Source: Bacillota bacterium
Lineage (GTDB): Bacteria > Bacillota > Clostridia > Christensenellales > CAG-138
NCBI GenBank assembly: GCA_016282255.1
Contig: JAEEKE010000138.1
Coordinates: 1 to 33,207 of the forward strand
Direction: 5' to 3'
Length of the DNA stretch: 33,207 bases
Position numbers and translations under genes: made by a program. Position 1 is the stretch's first letter. Every line of letters begins with the position of its first letter. Under the pieces are notes generated by a model. The model was not told where the DNA came from and did no database searches. It was given only the letters and a program-made list of their open reading frames with translations. This document shows positions 1 to 8,379 of the stretch, piece by piece.

Positions 1-211
1 CCTTTGAAAGCTTGTCCCGATAGATCTCCTGTCCGTGCCAGGTTATAACAACGGTATCCGCTTCCTCTTCCGTTTTTAGCAGAAGGGGTACTATGCTCAA
101 AACGATGATGCACGCAATAATAACGAAATCGAACGGACGAAAGGGACGTTCCCTTCGCCCGGACGATCTCGTGTTTTTCTCGGTATCGTTTTTTGCTTTG
201 CCCCGAGCCAT
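1..211 (-). CDS. NusG domain II-containing membrane protein (partial, 3' end outside window)
   Basis: Only the first 70 codons are in the window; the gene runs off the left edge. It starts with an ATG at 211-209, 4 bp after the stop of the nicotinamidase-like gene, so it is probably the next gene in the same transcript. The protein opens with about 25 basic and polar residues (MARGKAKNDTEKN...), then one hydrophobic segment at about residues 28-44 (FDFVIIACIIVLSIVPLLL), then DTVVITWHGQEIYR. A short basic tail, one membrane anchor and a VxITxxGxEIYR strand pattern are what I recognise from the small Firmicutes proteins with an extracytoplasmic NusG domain II fold (formerly DUF1312). Their function is not established. 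The Shine-Dalgarno is weak, consistent with translational coupling. Confidence is good for the reading frame and moderate for the family, because the domain is truncated. Confidence 0.7.
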   Translation of the reverse strand, partial: MARGKAKNDTEKNTRSSGRRERPFRPFDFVIIACIIVLSIVPLLLKTEEEADTVVITWHGQEIYRDKLSK

Positions 212-215
212 CCCG

Positions 216-746
216 TCAGCCGTCGATCACGTCGATCTGACAGCTCCTCATAACGTCGAGAGCGGCCTTATGGAGAGCGGGGGTGACGCCGGCGCAGCAG
301 GCTGCATCCACGGCGATGCGCTTTTCCGGGAAAGCGGCTTTGAGCATCAGCGCATTGCTCACCACGCAGATATCGGTGCAGAGACCGATCAGCTCGATCT
401 CAAAATCATCTCCGTACGCATACGCGGCGATAATATGGGGAAGATCCACCGAGCCGAACGTCAGCTTTTTGATCGGTATCCATGCTTTTTTATCGAGCGC
501 CGCCTTGATCGATGCGTTCAGCTCCCAGCCCTCGGTCCCCTCTATGCAGTGGGGCACGGGCAGCTTCTTTCCTTCGGCGGTCTCCGAATAGTTTTCAAAA
601 TGGGTATCGAACGTCGCGATCGCCATTCCGTCAAACTCTTCGATCTTCTTTGCGGCGGCCGGAATGATCGCCAAAGCTTCTTTTGTGCCGAGTGAGCCGT
701 CCACAAAATCATTCTGCATATCAACAACAATAAGAAAGCGCTTCAT
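216..746 (-). CDS. Isochorismatase-family cysteine hydrolase, nicotinamidase-like
   Basis: A 176-residue protein of typical length for the isochorismatase/nicotinamidase fold. Visible catalytic residues are Asp9 (VVDMQNDF), Lys94 (KKLTFGS) and Cys127 (CTDICVVSNAL), the Asp-Lys-Cys triad. Asp47 and His49 (FDTH) and His66 (PVPHCIEGTEGW) match the metal site of nicotinamidases, which favours nicotinamide deamidation to nicotinate (NAD salvage) over isochorismate hydrolysis. The substrate cannot be proven from sequence. The protein should be cytosolic, as there is no signal peptide. The start is well supported by AAGGAGACGGT before the ATG. It lies 21 bp downstream of the DUF2461 gene and 4 bp upstream of the NusG-II gene. 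A separate NAD synthesis gene (nadD) is 27 kb away in this window. Confidence 0.85.
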   Translation of the reverse strand: MKRFLIVVDMQNDFVDGSLGTKEALAIIPAAAKKIEEFDGMAIATFDTHFENYSETAEGKKLPVPHCIEGTEGWELNASIKAALDKKAWIPIKKLTFGSVDLPHIIAAYAYGDDFEIELIGLCTDICVVSNALMLKAAFPEKRIAVDAACCAGVTPALHKAALDVMRSCQIDVIDG

Positions 747-767
747 ACCGTCTCCTTTTCATAATCT

Positions 768-1442
768 TTATATGCTTTCGATCACCGAACGCATCAGCGC
801 ATACATCGGTCTTGCCAGGTCATAATCGTGCACGAGCCTGTCCTTGATGTCGGAAGGTTCGATCAGCGAACCGATATCATTGAAGTGCTTGGTCCATGCA
901 AAGCTCTTTACGTTGATATAAGGCTTAAGATCAGCATCCGCATCCGGATAATGATCGCGCTTATAGGGATCGGCGCTGTAGCCGTAGCCGTTCGCTTCAA
1001 GCTCGTGCGCCATCGCAAGAAAGCCGTGCGGATCGGCAAGCAGCCTTTTGCGGTAGGCCTGCATGAACTCGGTCGACGCGGCGTAGAAGCCGAAACCGTA
1101 GGAATAATCGGTGGGCGTTATTTCGAAATACAGCGCGCAGCCCTCGCTGACGCTCGTTCCGAGGTAACGGAACGCGATCCACATATGATTGCGGAACGGG
1201 GATTTGTCGTAGGAATAGCGGGTATCGCGCCGGATCCTCGAAACGGAGGAATTGACGCTCGGATTGAGATTGGGGTCGATATCGAGCGCCGCAGGCATCA
1301 GCTCGGCCGTCAAAGCGCGCAGAGGGTCCCGGACGAAGGTCTCATAACGTTTCCTGTTTAAGTTGAACCATTCGATATTATTGTTGAAGGTCAGCTCCAT
1401 CAGGAACTCGAAAGTTTCTTTCTTAAATCCTTCAAAGCTCAT
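768..1442 (-). CDS. DUF2461 domain-containing protein
   Basis: A 224-residue protein starting MSFEGFKKETFEFL. I chose the ATG at 1442-1440 over the upstream in-frame ATG at 1481 because the upstream one lies inside the mltG coding region, while this one falls 4 bp after the mltG stop. It carries the features I associate with the DUF2461 (TIGR02453) family: an N-terminal FL.EL..NN..EWF.xNRxxYE pattern, a central SRIRRDTRYS.DKSPF segment and an aromatic GFGFYAAS stretch. The family has no firmly established biochemical role. The protein has no signal peptide or membrane segment and should be cytosolic. Its position between mltG and a nicotinamidase-like gene gives no clear functional hint. Confidence 0.8.
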   Translation of the reverse strand: MSFEGFKKETFEFLMELTFNNNIEWFNLNRKRYETFVRDPLRALTAELMPAALDIDPNLNPSVNSSVSRIRRDTRYSYDKSPFRNHMWIAFRYLGTSVSEGCALYFEITPTDYSYGFGFYAASTEFMQAYRKRLLADPHGFLAMAHELEANGYGYSADPYKRDHYPDADADLKPYINVKSFAWTKHFNDIGSLIEPSDIKDRLVHDYDLARPMYALMRSVIESI

Positions 1443-1446
1443 ATCA

Positions 1447-3024
1447 TCACCAAAGCGGGCTGTACTTTGCAACGTTCGCATTGTGCTCCTCGATCGTCTT
1501 CGCGAAGATCAATGCGCCGTTCTCGGGGTTCATCAGGCAGAAGAAGAGGTACTGCTCGTTGATGTATTCCTGATTCGGATAGAGCGCGGCATTGAGCGCC
1601 GTGTCGCCCGGGTTCGATATCGGGCCGAGAGGCAGGCCGGAGTTGATATGAGTGTTATAGCCGGAGGGCGTCGCAAGCTGTTCGTCGGTAAGGTTGAGCG
1701 AGCCTGTATGCAGCACGTATTCGAGCGTCGCATCGGAATCAAGGTTCATATTGCGCCTCATTCGGTTATAGAATACGGCCGATACCCGTGCGAAGTCGTC
1801 GTTGAGGCGCGCTTCCTTTTCAAGTGCGGAAGCAAGCGTAACCACCTGATACATACTCAGCCCGAGCTCCTGTGCGCGCGCCGTGTAGACGCTGCCGAAG
1901 ATCTGCTCGAAGCGCGTGAGCATCTTATCGATTATCGTTTCCTCCGTGGCGTCTTCATAGACTTCATAGGTATCGGGGAAGAGGAAGCCTTCGAGCACGT
2001 AACGGCGTTCGCCCGTATCATCCTGCGGGATCTCGGCGATGAACGGATGGCTCTGAACGAAAGCTTCGCCAGTCACGCAGAGCTGTATGAACCTGTCGGG
2101 CGACTGCAGCACGCCGTCTTCAACGAGCTTCGCCGCCATTGCCTCTATCGTCATACCCTCGGGTATCCTAAGCTTTATGATCTTCTTCGGCGGCACGCCT
2201 CGGCATATCGTATCCACGATATCCGGAATGCTCATATTCCTCGAAAGCACGTATGTTCCCGCCTGAAGTCGGCTGGATTTGCCGATGAAGTCGACGTAGA
2301 CCTTAAAGACGGCCTTATGGGAGATCAGCCCTTTCTCATCCTCTCCGCCGGCTTCGTAAAGGATCTTTGCGATAGCGGAAGCGCCGCTGCCGGTGGGGAT
2401 GGTCACCACAACGGGCGTCGGGTCGTTCGGATCGACTGGCATTATATAGTTCGTATACAGCTTGGTACCGACTTTCTTAACAAGGAAATAGACGATAAAG
2501 AGACTTGCGGCAATGATTATCGGCACTCTGATATAAGTCCAGATCTTCCAGAATTTATTCATCCTCTTGCTAAACCTTGCCTTTCTCTCGTCTTTCTCCG
2601 TCTGCTCGGATCGTCTCGGCGCAGCGACCGCAGTATCGGCAAGCTCCTGTTCCAGGGCTTCGTTCGCGGCGGTACCCTTTTCCACACGGTCGGGAACGGC
2701 CTGAAAATTGCTGGTCTTGAAAAGCTCGTTCTCTTCCTTCTTCGAAAGCTCTCCGTTGAAGAATTCGCTTGAGATATCCGCTATCTCAAAGAGGTCGATC
2801 GGCTCCTCCATGGGGTCGGGTTCGATCCTCTCTTCTATAGCTTCAACGCCTCCGCTGATATCCTCGAATGAATCGTCGTTGACTTCGATATCGGCGGCGG
2901 GAGTTGCGGCCGTCTCGGCTTTATTAGCTTTCTTTTTGAAAAGATCGCCGAAGAAGGCAAAGGTCTTATCCTTGCCCGTCTTGAGCGCGGATCCTATTTT
3001 GTTGCTGATTTCTTTAAAATCCAT
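1447..3024 (-). CDS. mltG: Endolytic murein transglycosylase MltG (YceG-like) with long cytoplasmic extension
   Basis: A 525-residue membrane-bound lytic transglycosylase that cleaves nascent glycan strands in peptidoglycan. Residues 1-160 are hydrophilic and acidic, ending in a basic stretch; a single transmembrane segment lies at about 162-184 (IRVPIIIAASLFIVYFL); the YceG/MltG catalytic region follows from about 205. LysM-like and catalytic motifs are visible: RIPEGMT (286-292), LEGFLFPDTY (344-353), ASALEKEA (398-405, containing the catalytic Glu), VFYNRM (417-422), LDSDAT (428-433) and PLGPISNPG (465-473). The start has a clear GGAGA site. MltG usually has only a short cytoplasmic tail, so the ~160-residue acidic N-terminal region is longer than usual. 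It sits 45 bp after the YlbF-family gene in the long minus-strand cluster. Confidence 0.95.
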   Translation of the reverse strand: MDFKEISNKIGSALKTGKDKTFAFFGDLFKKKANKAETAATPAADIEVNDDSFEDISGGVEAIEERIEPDPMEEPIDLFEIADISSEFFNGELSKKEENELFKTSNFQAVPDRVEKGTAANEALEQELADTAVAAPRRSEQTEKDERKARFSKRMNKFWKIWTYIRVPIIIAASLFIVYFLVKKVGTKLYTNYIMPVDPNDPTPVVVTIPTGSGASAIAKILYEAGGEDEKGLISHKAVFKVYVDFIGKSSRLQAGTYVLSRNMSIPDIVDTICRGVPPKKIIKLRIPEGMTIEAMAAKLVEDGVLQSPDRFIQLCVTGEAFVQSHPFIAEIPQDDTGERRYVLEGFLFPDTYEVYEDATEETIIDKMLTRFEQIFGSVYTARAQELGLSMYQVVTLASALEKEARLNDDFARVSAVFYNRMRRNMNLDSDATLEYVLHTGSLNLTDEQLATPSGYNTHINSGLPLGPISNPGDTALNAALYPNQEYINEQYLFFCLMNPENGALIFAKTIEEHNANVAKYSPLW

Positions 3025-3069
3025 ACTGTCTCCAAATAGAACGGTGGGTTACTGAGTCTACGTCCGGCG

Positions 3070-3420
3070 TCAGTCAAGCAGCGAAAGATCGTCGCCGACC
3101 GCGTCGGCAAGCTTTTTATAGATATCACCGAGCAGCGTTCTGAGCCTCAGCTCCGCAAACAGGTAATCCGAAGTTACCGGATCGAGCTGCAGCAGTTCGC
3201 CGAGCTTGGTCAGGCGAAGCAGGGATTCGTCGTCGGTCTCGCCGGTCAGCACGCTTGCCTGCACGCGAAGCCTGAGCTTCCTGTATTCGTCCAGCAGCGC
3301 TTTCTTGGCTTCGTCCGCAAAGACCCTTTCGCGCGCGGTCAAAAGCGCCCTGTATTCGCCGCTCTCCCGAAGCAGCTCCGCAAGCGTTTGTGCTGCTCTT
3401 TCGATATCATTATCCTGCAT
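3070..3420 (-). CDS. YlbF-family protein (Com_YlbF, DUF964)
   Basis: A 116-residue, almost entirely helical protein matching the size and pattern of the YlbF/YmcA family: an N-terminal ALxESxEYxxL helix, a middle YRKLRLRVQ helix and a C-terminal segment with hydrophobic heptads. In Bacillus, YlbF, YmcA and YaaT form a complex that steers RNase Y cleavage and affects competence, sporulation and biofilm. Whether this copy does the same is inference, but its placement 41 bp downstream of the RNase J gene suggests a link to RNA decay. The start is supported by GGAGAG before the ATG at 3420. No membrane segment or catalytic motif is present, as expected for an adaptor. Confidence 0.8.
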   Translation of the reverse strand: MQDNDIERAAQTLAELLRESGEYRALLTARERVFADEAKKALLDEYRKLRLRVQASVLTGETDDESLLRLTKLGELLQLDPVTSDYLFAELRLRTLLGDIYKKLADAVGDDLSLLD

Positions 3421-3461
3421 GATACTCTCCGATCATAAAACGAATAAAAGGCATAAACGGT

Positions 3462-5132
3462 TCAGCATTCGATATCGACCACAATGGGAACGATGATCGG
3501 CGTACGCTTTGTTTTATTGAGCAGGAACGATTTCATCGCCGTTTTCATTGCCGCAATGAACTGGGTCCAGTCGGGTCCCGGGAACTTCTCAAGCAGCGTC
3601 TGGGAGCTTTCCAGCGCGAATTGCTTTGCTTCCCCGATCAGCTCCTCCGAATCCTTCACGTAGATAAAACCCCTGGTTATGATCTCGGGCAGACCTATCA
3701 GCACGCCCGTGGATTTCTGTACGGGGATGATGATCGAGAACATGCCCTCCTGCGAAAGATGGCGGCGTTCCTTGAGCACGGTCGTGCCGACGTCTCCGAC
3801 GCCGAGGCCGTCGACGAGCAGGGATCCGGCGGTGACGGTCCCGTTGAGCTTGGCTTCCTTGGGTCCGATCTCGAGAACGTTGCCGTTGTCCATTATGAAC
3901 ACGTTCTGCGGCGCGACGCCCATCTCCTCGGCAAGCCTTGCGTGCCTGTAAAGATGGCGGTTTTCGCCGTGCACGGGGATGAAATACTTCGGCTTAAGCA
4001 GGCGGAACATGAGCTTGAGCTCTTCGCGCCTGGCGTGGCCGGAAACATGAACGTCGGCAAGCCGATCGTAGATGACGTTCGCGCCGCGCTTGAAAAGCTG
4101 ATTGATGACTCTTCCGACGCTGCGCTCGTTGCCGGGGATCGCGGACGCGGAGATCATAACGGTGTCGCCGGAGCCGACTATCAGCTTATGGTTCGCGTTC
4201 GCCATCCGGAAAAGCCCGCTCATCGATTCGCCCTGGCTGCCGGTCGTCATCACGCAGATGTGGTCGTCCTCGTAGTTTTTGAGCTGATCGATATCAACAA
4301 CGCTGTTTTCGGGCAGCTCAAGATAGCCGAGCTCATACGCGATGCGGGCAATGTTGACCATGGACCTGCCCTGGAAACATACCACTCTGTTATGCCGAAC
4401 GGCGGCGTCGATGACCTGCTGGATCCTGTACACGTTTGAAGCAAAGGACGCGACTATCATGCGGCCCTTGGCTTCGGAGAAGACCTTTTCAAAAGTCTTT
4501 CCAAGCTCGCTCTCAGAAGGCGTTACGCCTTCAAGCTCGGCATTGGTACTGTCCATAAGCAGAGCGAGCACGCCGTTTGCGCCGTATGCCGCGAAACGGT
4601 TGATGTCGATCGGTTCGTGATCGACGGGGGTATAGTCCACCTTGAAGTCGCCGGTGTGGATGACGACTCCGACCGGCGTTGTGATCGCAACTGCGACAGC
4701 ACCGGCGATGGAATGGTTTACCTTGATGAATTCGATCGTGAAACAACCGAGCTCGATAATGTCTCCCGCGTCGATGCAGCACAGGCACTTGTTCTCCATG
4801 CCGTGCTCTTCGAGCTTGTGCTGGATCAGTGCGAGCGTAAAGCGCGTTGCGTAAACGGGCGCGTCGAGTTTATCGAGGGTGTAGGGCAGGGAGCCTATAT
4901 GGTCCTCATGCCCGTGTGTTATTATAAAGCCGAGCAGCTTATCCTTATTGGCTTCAAGGTAGGAGATATCCGGTATCACCATATCGATACCGAGCATCTC
5001 TTCATCGGGGAAAGCCAGACCGCAGTCTATGACTATCATGTCCTGACCGTATTCTATAACGGTCATGTTTTTCCCGATCTCACCGAGTCCGCCAAGCGGG
5101 ATTATCCTCAGCTTTGGTGCAGATTTACTCAA
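3462..5132 (-). CDS. rnj: Ribonuclease J
   Basis: A 556-residue metallo-beta-lactamase/beta-CASP ribonuclease, the 5'-to-3' exo- and endonuclease of Gram-positive mRNA decay and rRNA maturation. Visible motifs are GGLGEIGKN (14-22), the zinc site THGHEDH (72-78), HTGDFK, a SNVYR/QGRSM beta-CASP region, HVSGHA and PVHGE (HxH-type motif C). Length matches RNase J1/J2. The start is a TTG at 5132-5130, chosen because AAAGGAG lies at the right distance and the next in-frame residues match the family N-terminus (KLRIIPLGGLGEIGKNM). It lies 49 bp after the ABC-F gene and directly before the YlbF-family gene. The conserved metal ligands suggest it is active, but J1 versus J2 type cannot be decided here. 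Confidence 0.96.
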   Translation of the reverse strand: MSKSAPKLRIIPLGGLGEIGKNMTVIEYGQDMIVIDCGLAFPDEEMLGIDMVIPDISYLEANKDKLLGFIITHGHEDHIGSLPYTLDKLDAPVYATRFTLALIQHKLEEHGMENKCLCCIDAGDIIELGCFTIEFIKVNHSIAGAVAVAITTPVGVVIHTGDFKVDYTPVDHEPIDINRFAAYGANGVLALLMDSTNAELEGVTPSESELGKTFEKVFSEAKGRMIVASFASNVYRIQQVIDAAVRHNRVVCFQGRSMVNIARIAYELGYLELPENSVVDIDQLKNYEDDHICVMTTGSQGESMSGLFRMANANHKLIVGSGDTVMISASAIPGNERSVGRVINQLFKRGANVIYDRLADVHVSGHARREELKLMFRLLKPKYFIPVHGENRHLYRHARLAEEMGVAPQNVFIMDNGNVLEIGPKEAKLNGTVTAGSLLVDGLGVGDVGTTVLKERRHLSQEGMFSIIIPVQKSTGVLIGLPEIITRGFIYVKDSEELIGEAKQFALESSQTLLEKFPGPDWTQFIAAMKTAMKSFLLNKTKRTPIIVPIVVDIEC

Positions 5133-5181
5133 ATGTAACTCCTTTCATTATAGGGAAGCATCAGTGATGCGTATCGTTGCA

Positions 5182-7098
5182 TTATTCGCCCGAGAGCTTC
5201 TGTAAGGCCGCTTCGGCATTCTCCCATTTCTTATACAGATTCTCGAGCTCAGATCTGAGCTTATCCGCCCTTGCGGAAAGCTCGATGGCTTTTTTGTAAT
5301 CGGATGAAGCGGCGGGGGAGGCAAGCTCCTTTTCAAGCGTCTCAAGCTCGCTCTCGGCTTTGGCTACGGCCTTCTCGCAGCGCTCCAGCTCGCCTTTTGC
5401 GCGGTTGATCAGGCTCTGCTGCTGTTTGCGTTCGAAATAGTCCGCAGCGTTCTTTGAAACGGTCTTGTCATCCTCGGCGACCTGCTGTTTTCTTGCAAGC
5501 GCTTCAAGGTAATCGTCGTAACCGCCGATGTACTCCTCCAATCCGTCGGGCGTCATGTGGAGAATGCGGTCCGCGAGCCTGTTGACGAGATAGCGGTCAT
5601 GCGTCACTATAAGCATGGTGCCGTTGTATTCCTCAAGCGCGGATTCGAGGGCTTCGCGCGAAGCGATATCGAGATGGTTCGTCGGCTCGTCGAGGAGCAG
5701 AAGATTGGCCTTCGTCAGCATCAGTTTGAGCAGCTGCACTCTGGCAAGCTCTCCTCCCGAAAGCAGGGAAAGCGGCTTATTGATATCATCGCCCCTGAAC
5801 AGGAATGCGGCAAGCGCATTGCAGATATCCTTGTGCGAGATCGTCGTATAGTAGCGATCCCAGACCTCGTGAAGCACGGTATTGTCCGGGTCGAAGTTCG
5901 TCAGCGTCTGCTCGTAATAGGCGGGTTCCACGTGCGCGCCGAGATAGAAGCTGCCCGAAGTAGCGCGAAGCCTGCCGGCAAAGATATTGAGCAGCGTGGT
6001 CTTTCCGCAGCCGTTGTCGCCGAGCAGGAAGACCTTTTCGCCCTTCTTTATCAGCATATCGACGTCTTTGAAAACGGGTTTGCCGTCGAAAGCTTTCGCA
6101 AGTCCCTTGGCAACGAGCACGTCGTTCCCGCTGACTTCCTTCGCATTGAAATGAAAATGGATCGAAGCACTGTCCCGCTCAGGCTCGACGAGCGTCTCCT
6201 TTATGCGGTCGGCCTGCTTTTGCTTGGACGCGGCCGTTATGAAGTTGTGCGCCTGACCCCAGCGCCGCTGCTGTTCGACTATGCCCTCTATACGCTTGAT
6301 CTCCTTCTTCTTGCGAAGATACTGCCTCATCTCAAGCTCTCTTGCGGTGCTGCGAAGCTCTATATGGCGCGAATAGTTCCCCCTGGAGGTATAGAGACGC
6401 TGATCCTTGAGCTCGATGGTCTTATTCGTTACTTTATCGAGGAAATAGCGGTCGTGGGAGATAACGATGAAGGAACCGCGGTATGCCGAGAGAAAGCCCT
6501 CCAGCCACTCTATGGACGAGATATCCAGGTGGTTCGTAGGCTCGTCGAGCAGCAACAGATTCGCGTCGGAAAGCAACAGCCTTGCAAGCTGCGCTTTATT
6601 GCGCTGACCGCCGCTGAAGGTGTTCATGCTGCGCTTTAGTTCATCCTCGGTAAAACCGAGGCCGAGCAGGGTGGAGCGGGTCCTCGCACGGTAGGTCGCT
6701 CCGCCGTTATCGTAGTAACTGTCGTGGAGCCGCTGCTGTTTCAAAAGCAGGCGGTCGTCCGCCGTGCCGGCGGCGGTGATATCCTCCGAGATCTTATCGA
6801 GCTCCTTTTCGATCAGCATAAGTCGCTCGAAGACGTTCAGGGTATAATCGTAAAGCGAGCAGTCGTCATTCGAAACGCTCTGCTGCATGCTGCCGATCCT
6901 TGCCTCGCTGCTTATCGAGATCGAGCCTTCATCCTGATGATCCTGACCGAGGATGATGCGAAACAGCGTCGACTTTCCGCAGCCGTTGACGCCTACGAAT
7001 CCGACGTGATCGCCCGCATCGACTTCAAATGAAACGCCTTCGAACAAAACGCGTTCCACGAATGCTTTTTTCAGATTATACACACCGAGTAAAGGCAT
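5182..7098 (-). CDS. ABC-F family ATPase (ribosome-associated)
   Basis: A 638-residue protein with two ABC domains in tandem and no membrane segments, so it is an ABC-F translation factor rather than a transporter. Domain 1 has Walker A GVNGCGKS (36-43), signature FSGGQ (161-165) and Walker B LLLLDEP (181-187). The linker at about 235-310 is charged and helical, as in the tRNA-contacting arm of ABC-F proteins. Domain 2 has Walker A GDNGCGKT (360-367), signature LSGGE (446-450) and Walker B LLLLDEP (466-472). A C-terminal coiled coil spans about 560-636. The overall layout resembles the Uup/YfmR/YdiF types; it could relieve ribosome stalling or confer antibiotic protection, which sequence alone does not settle. 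The start has a strong TTGGAGG site. Confidence 0.93.
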   Translation of the reverse strand: MPLLGVYNLKKAFVERVLFEGVSFEVDAGDHVGFVGVNGCGKSTLFRIILGQDHQDEGSISISSEARIGSMQQSVSNDDCSLYDYTLNVFERLMLIEKELDKISEDITAAGTADDRLLLKQQRLHDSYYDNGGATYRARTRSTLLGLGFTEDELKRSMNTFSGGQRNKAQLARLLLSDANLLLLDEPTNHLDISSIEWLEGFLSAYRGSFIVISHDRYFLDKVTNKTIELKDQRLYTSRGNYSRHIELRSTARELEMRQYLRKKKEIKRIEGIVEQQRRWGQAHNFITAASKQKQADRIKETLVEPERDSASIHFHFNAKEVSGNDVLVAKGLAKAFDGKPVFKDVDMLIKKGEKVFLLGDNGCGKTTLLNIFAGRLRATSGSFYLGAHVEPAYYEQTLTNFDPDNTVLHEVWDRYYTTISHKDICNALAAFLFRGDDINKPLSLLSGGELARVQLLKLMLTKANLLLLDEPTNHLDIASREALESALEEYNGTMLIVTHDRYLVNRLADRILHMTPDGLEEYIGGYDDYLEALARKQQVAEDDKTVSKNAADYFERKQQQSLINRAKGELERCEKAVAKAESELETLEKELASPAASSDYKKAIELSARADKLRSELENLYKKWENAEAALQKLSGE

Positions 7099-7132
7099 AT
7101 TGCCTCCAATTAATTACGTGATTCATCGGCCG

Positions 7133-7639
7133 TTATCGAAGCAGTACAACGGCCTTTCCGGAATCGACCGCGTTTTTCAGCGTGTCGAACGTGCCGCCCT
7201 CGGCCCTCCCGTCATAGAAGGCGATCAGCAGGGAAGAGCGGTCCGTAAGGAATCTGTTTCTCAGCTGCATGCAGCCCGAAGAATATTCCTCCGTAAGAAT
7301 GATGCTGCCGTGGGCTCTTTCGGCTATCCGCTGCTGGGACGGGTCTGCGGAAGCGTAGGGGAAAACGCAGATAAGAGCGATCCCGGGGAGCTCCGTTTCA
7401 AGTTCCAGAACGCACGAAGCGGCGATAAGATCGAAGCCCTCGGCCATGCCCGAAATGAAAAAGCGCTTCCCGCATTTATATGCTTCTGTACACGCTGCCC
7501 GAAGCGAAGCTTTAAGGCGCCTGTATTCTTTATCGCTTTTGTCCCGCATCCATGGAAAAGAAGCGGAGCGATGGCCGGTAAAGGCGGCGCAGTTCGGAAT
7601 CGGCGGCAGGGGATCCAGGCTGGAATAATACGGCAGCAT
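7133..7639 (-). CDS. SLOG/DUF1273 family protein, YpsA-like
   Basis: A 168-residue Rossmann-type protein. It shows the FTGHR motif near residue 20, the GMAEGFDLIAA motif (like GGAxGFDxxAA of YpsA/DUF1273) near residue 65, and a C-terminal AFYDGRAEGGT segment followed by a helix. These are nucleotide-binding motifs of the SLOG superfamily. Related proteins act as sensors of nucleotide ligands; YpsA itself has been linked to cell division in Bacillus, but that role cannot be transferred here with confidence. The ATG at 7639 lies 13 bp after the stop of the P-loop gene with a poor Shine-Dalgarno, suggesting translational coupling. No membrane segments are seen. Confidence 0.8.
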   Translation of the reverse strand: MLPYYSSLDPLPPIPNCAAFTGHRSASFPWMRDKSDKEYRRLKASLRAACTEAYKCGKRFFISGMAEGFDLIAASCVLELETELPGIALICVFPYASADPSQQRIAERAHGSIILTEEYSSGCMQLRNRFLTDRSSLLIAFYDGRAEGGTFDTLKNAVDSGKAVVLLR

Positions 7640-7652
7640 ATGAATACCGGGC

Positions 7653-8363
7653 TCAGAGTCCCTTTTCGGTAAAGCTCTTCCAGTCCCTGTGGACGAATCT
7701 CTCTATTGGATAGATCGTTCCGATAAAGCGCTTGTCGAGCCCTTCTTTATCCGCGTATTCGGCGAATTCTGAGATCACGGGTTCGCAGCCGGAAGTGTAC
7801 TTGACCGGTATGCCGGTGGCGAGCGAAACGTCCTTAACAAGCTTATAGCCGTCCAAAAGATCCTCGACGCTTGTCTCCTGGGAGAGATTGGCGTTATTGA
7901 CCAAAGCGCTGATCGTTATCCTTCCGGCGCCGGTCACCTTGTTGATCATATCTATATTGAGATCGAGCTCGGTTGAAAACGGTCTGCGGCAGTTGATGAC
8001 GTAGAGCGCCTCCATATCCTCAACATCCTTGAAGAAGCGCTTATACTGTCCCAGCGCTATGGCGCCGCCCGCGTCTCCGCCGACGTCGAATACCACAAGA
8101 TCGCTGTCGTTCGAAAACACCGAATAGATCTCCGCGGGAAGGCTGGGCACCTCGACGCCGAGCGAAGCATACGTCGGCGTGATAAGCCGGATACCGGCCG
8201 CGTCAAGCTCCTTCTGCCTTTCGGACATACGGAAGTAAGGGTTGATGATATCAAGGTCCACCACGGTGACCTTCTCGGTTTTCGCGGCGTTGAGCGCGAT
8301 GTTTATCGAAAGCTCAGTTTTGCCCGAGCCGAAATTGCCGATCACTACTACGTATTTCTTCAT
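7653..8363 (-). CDS. P-loop ATPase of the MinD/CobQ-like class
   Basis: A 236-residue cytosolic protein with a clear P-loop GNFGSGKT (9-16) at the N-terminus, a VTVVDLDIINPYFR segment (deviant Walker-like switch) near residues 32-45, and DLVVFDVGGDAGG near residues 87-99. It resembles the SIMIBI-class nucleotide-binding proteins that in Clostridia are often found next to 2-oxoacid:ferredoxin oxidoreductase genes. No such oxidoreductase is in this window; the upstream neighbour (16 bp away) is a COG2509 flavoprotein. The exact role is unknown. The start is placed by the canonical MKKYVVVIGN beginning; the ribosome site is weak. Confidence 0.8.
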   Translation of the reverse strand: MKKYVVVIGNFGSGKTELSINIALNAAKTEKVTVVDLDIINPYFRMSERQKELDAAGIRLITPTYASLGVEVPSLPAEIYSVFSNDSDLVVFDVGGDAGGAIALGQYKRFFKDVEDMEALYVINCRRPFSTELDLNIDMINKVTGAGRITISALVNNANLSQETSVEDLLDGYKLVKDVSLATGIPVKYTSGCEPVISEFAEYADKEGLDKRFIGTIYPIERFVHRDWKSFTEKGL

Positions 8364-8379
8364 ATTTTTACCTGCTTGA

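Noticed and set aside
1363-2772. 469-codon open frame antisense to mltG
   Set aside because: mltG has complete family motifs and a ribosome site; the opposite frame has neither and reflects codon bias.
5557-6639. 360-codon open frame antisense to the ABC-F gene
   Set aside because: It lies inside a gene with intact Walker and signature motifs; no ribosome site or recognisable domain.
5182-7098. ABC transporter ATPase
   Set aside because: Two ABC domains in one chain with a linker and C-terminal coiled coil and no permease nearby indicate an ABC-F protein.
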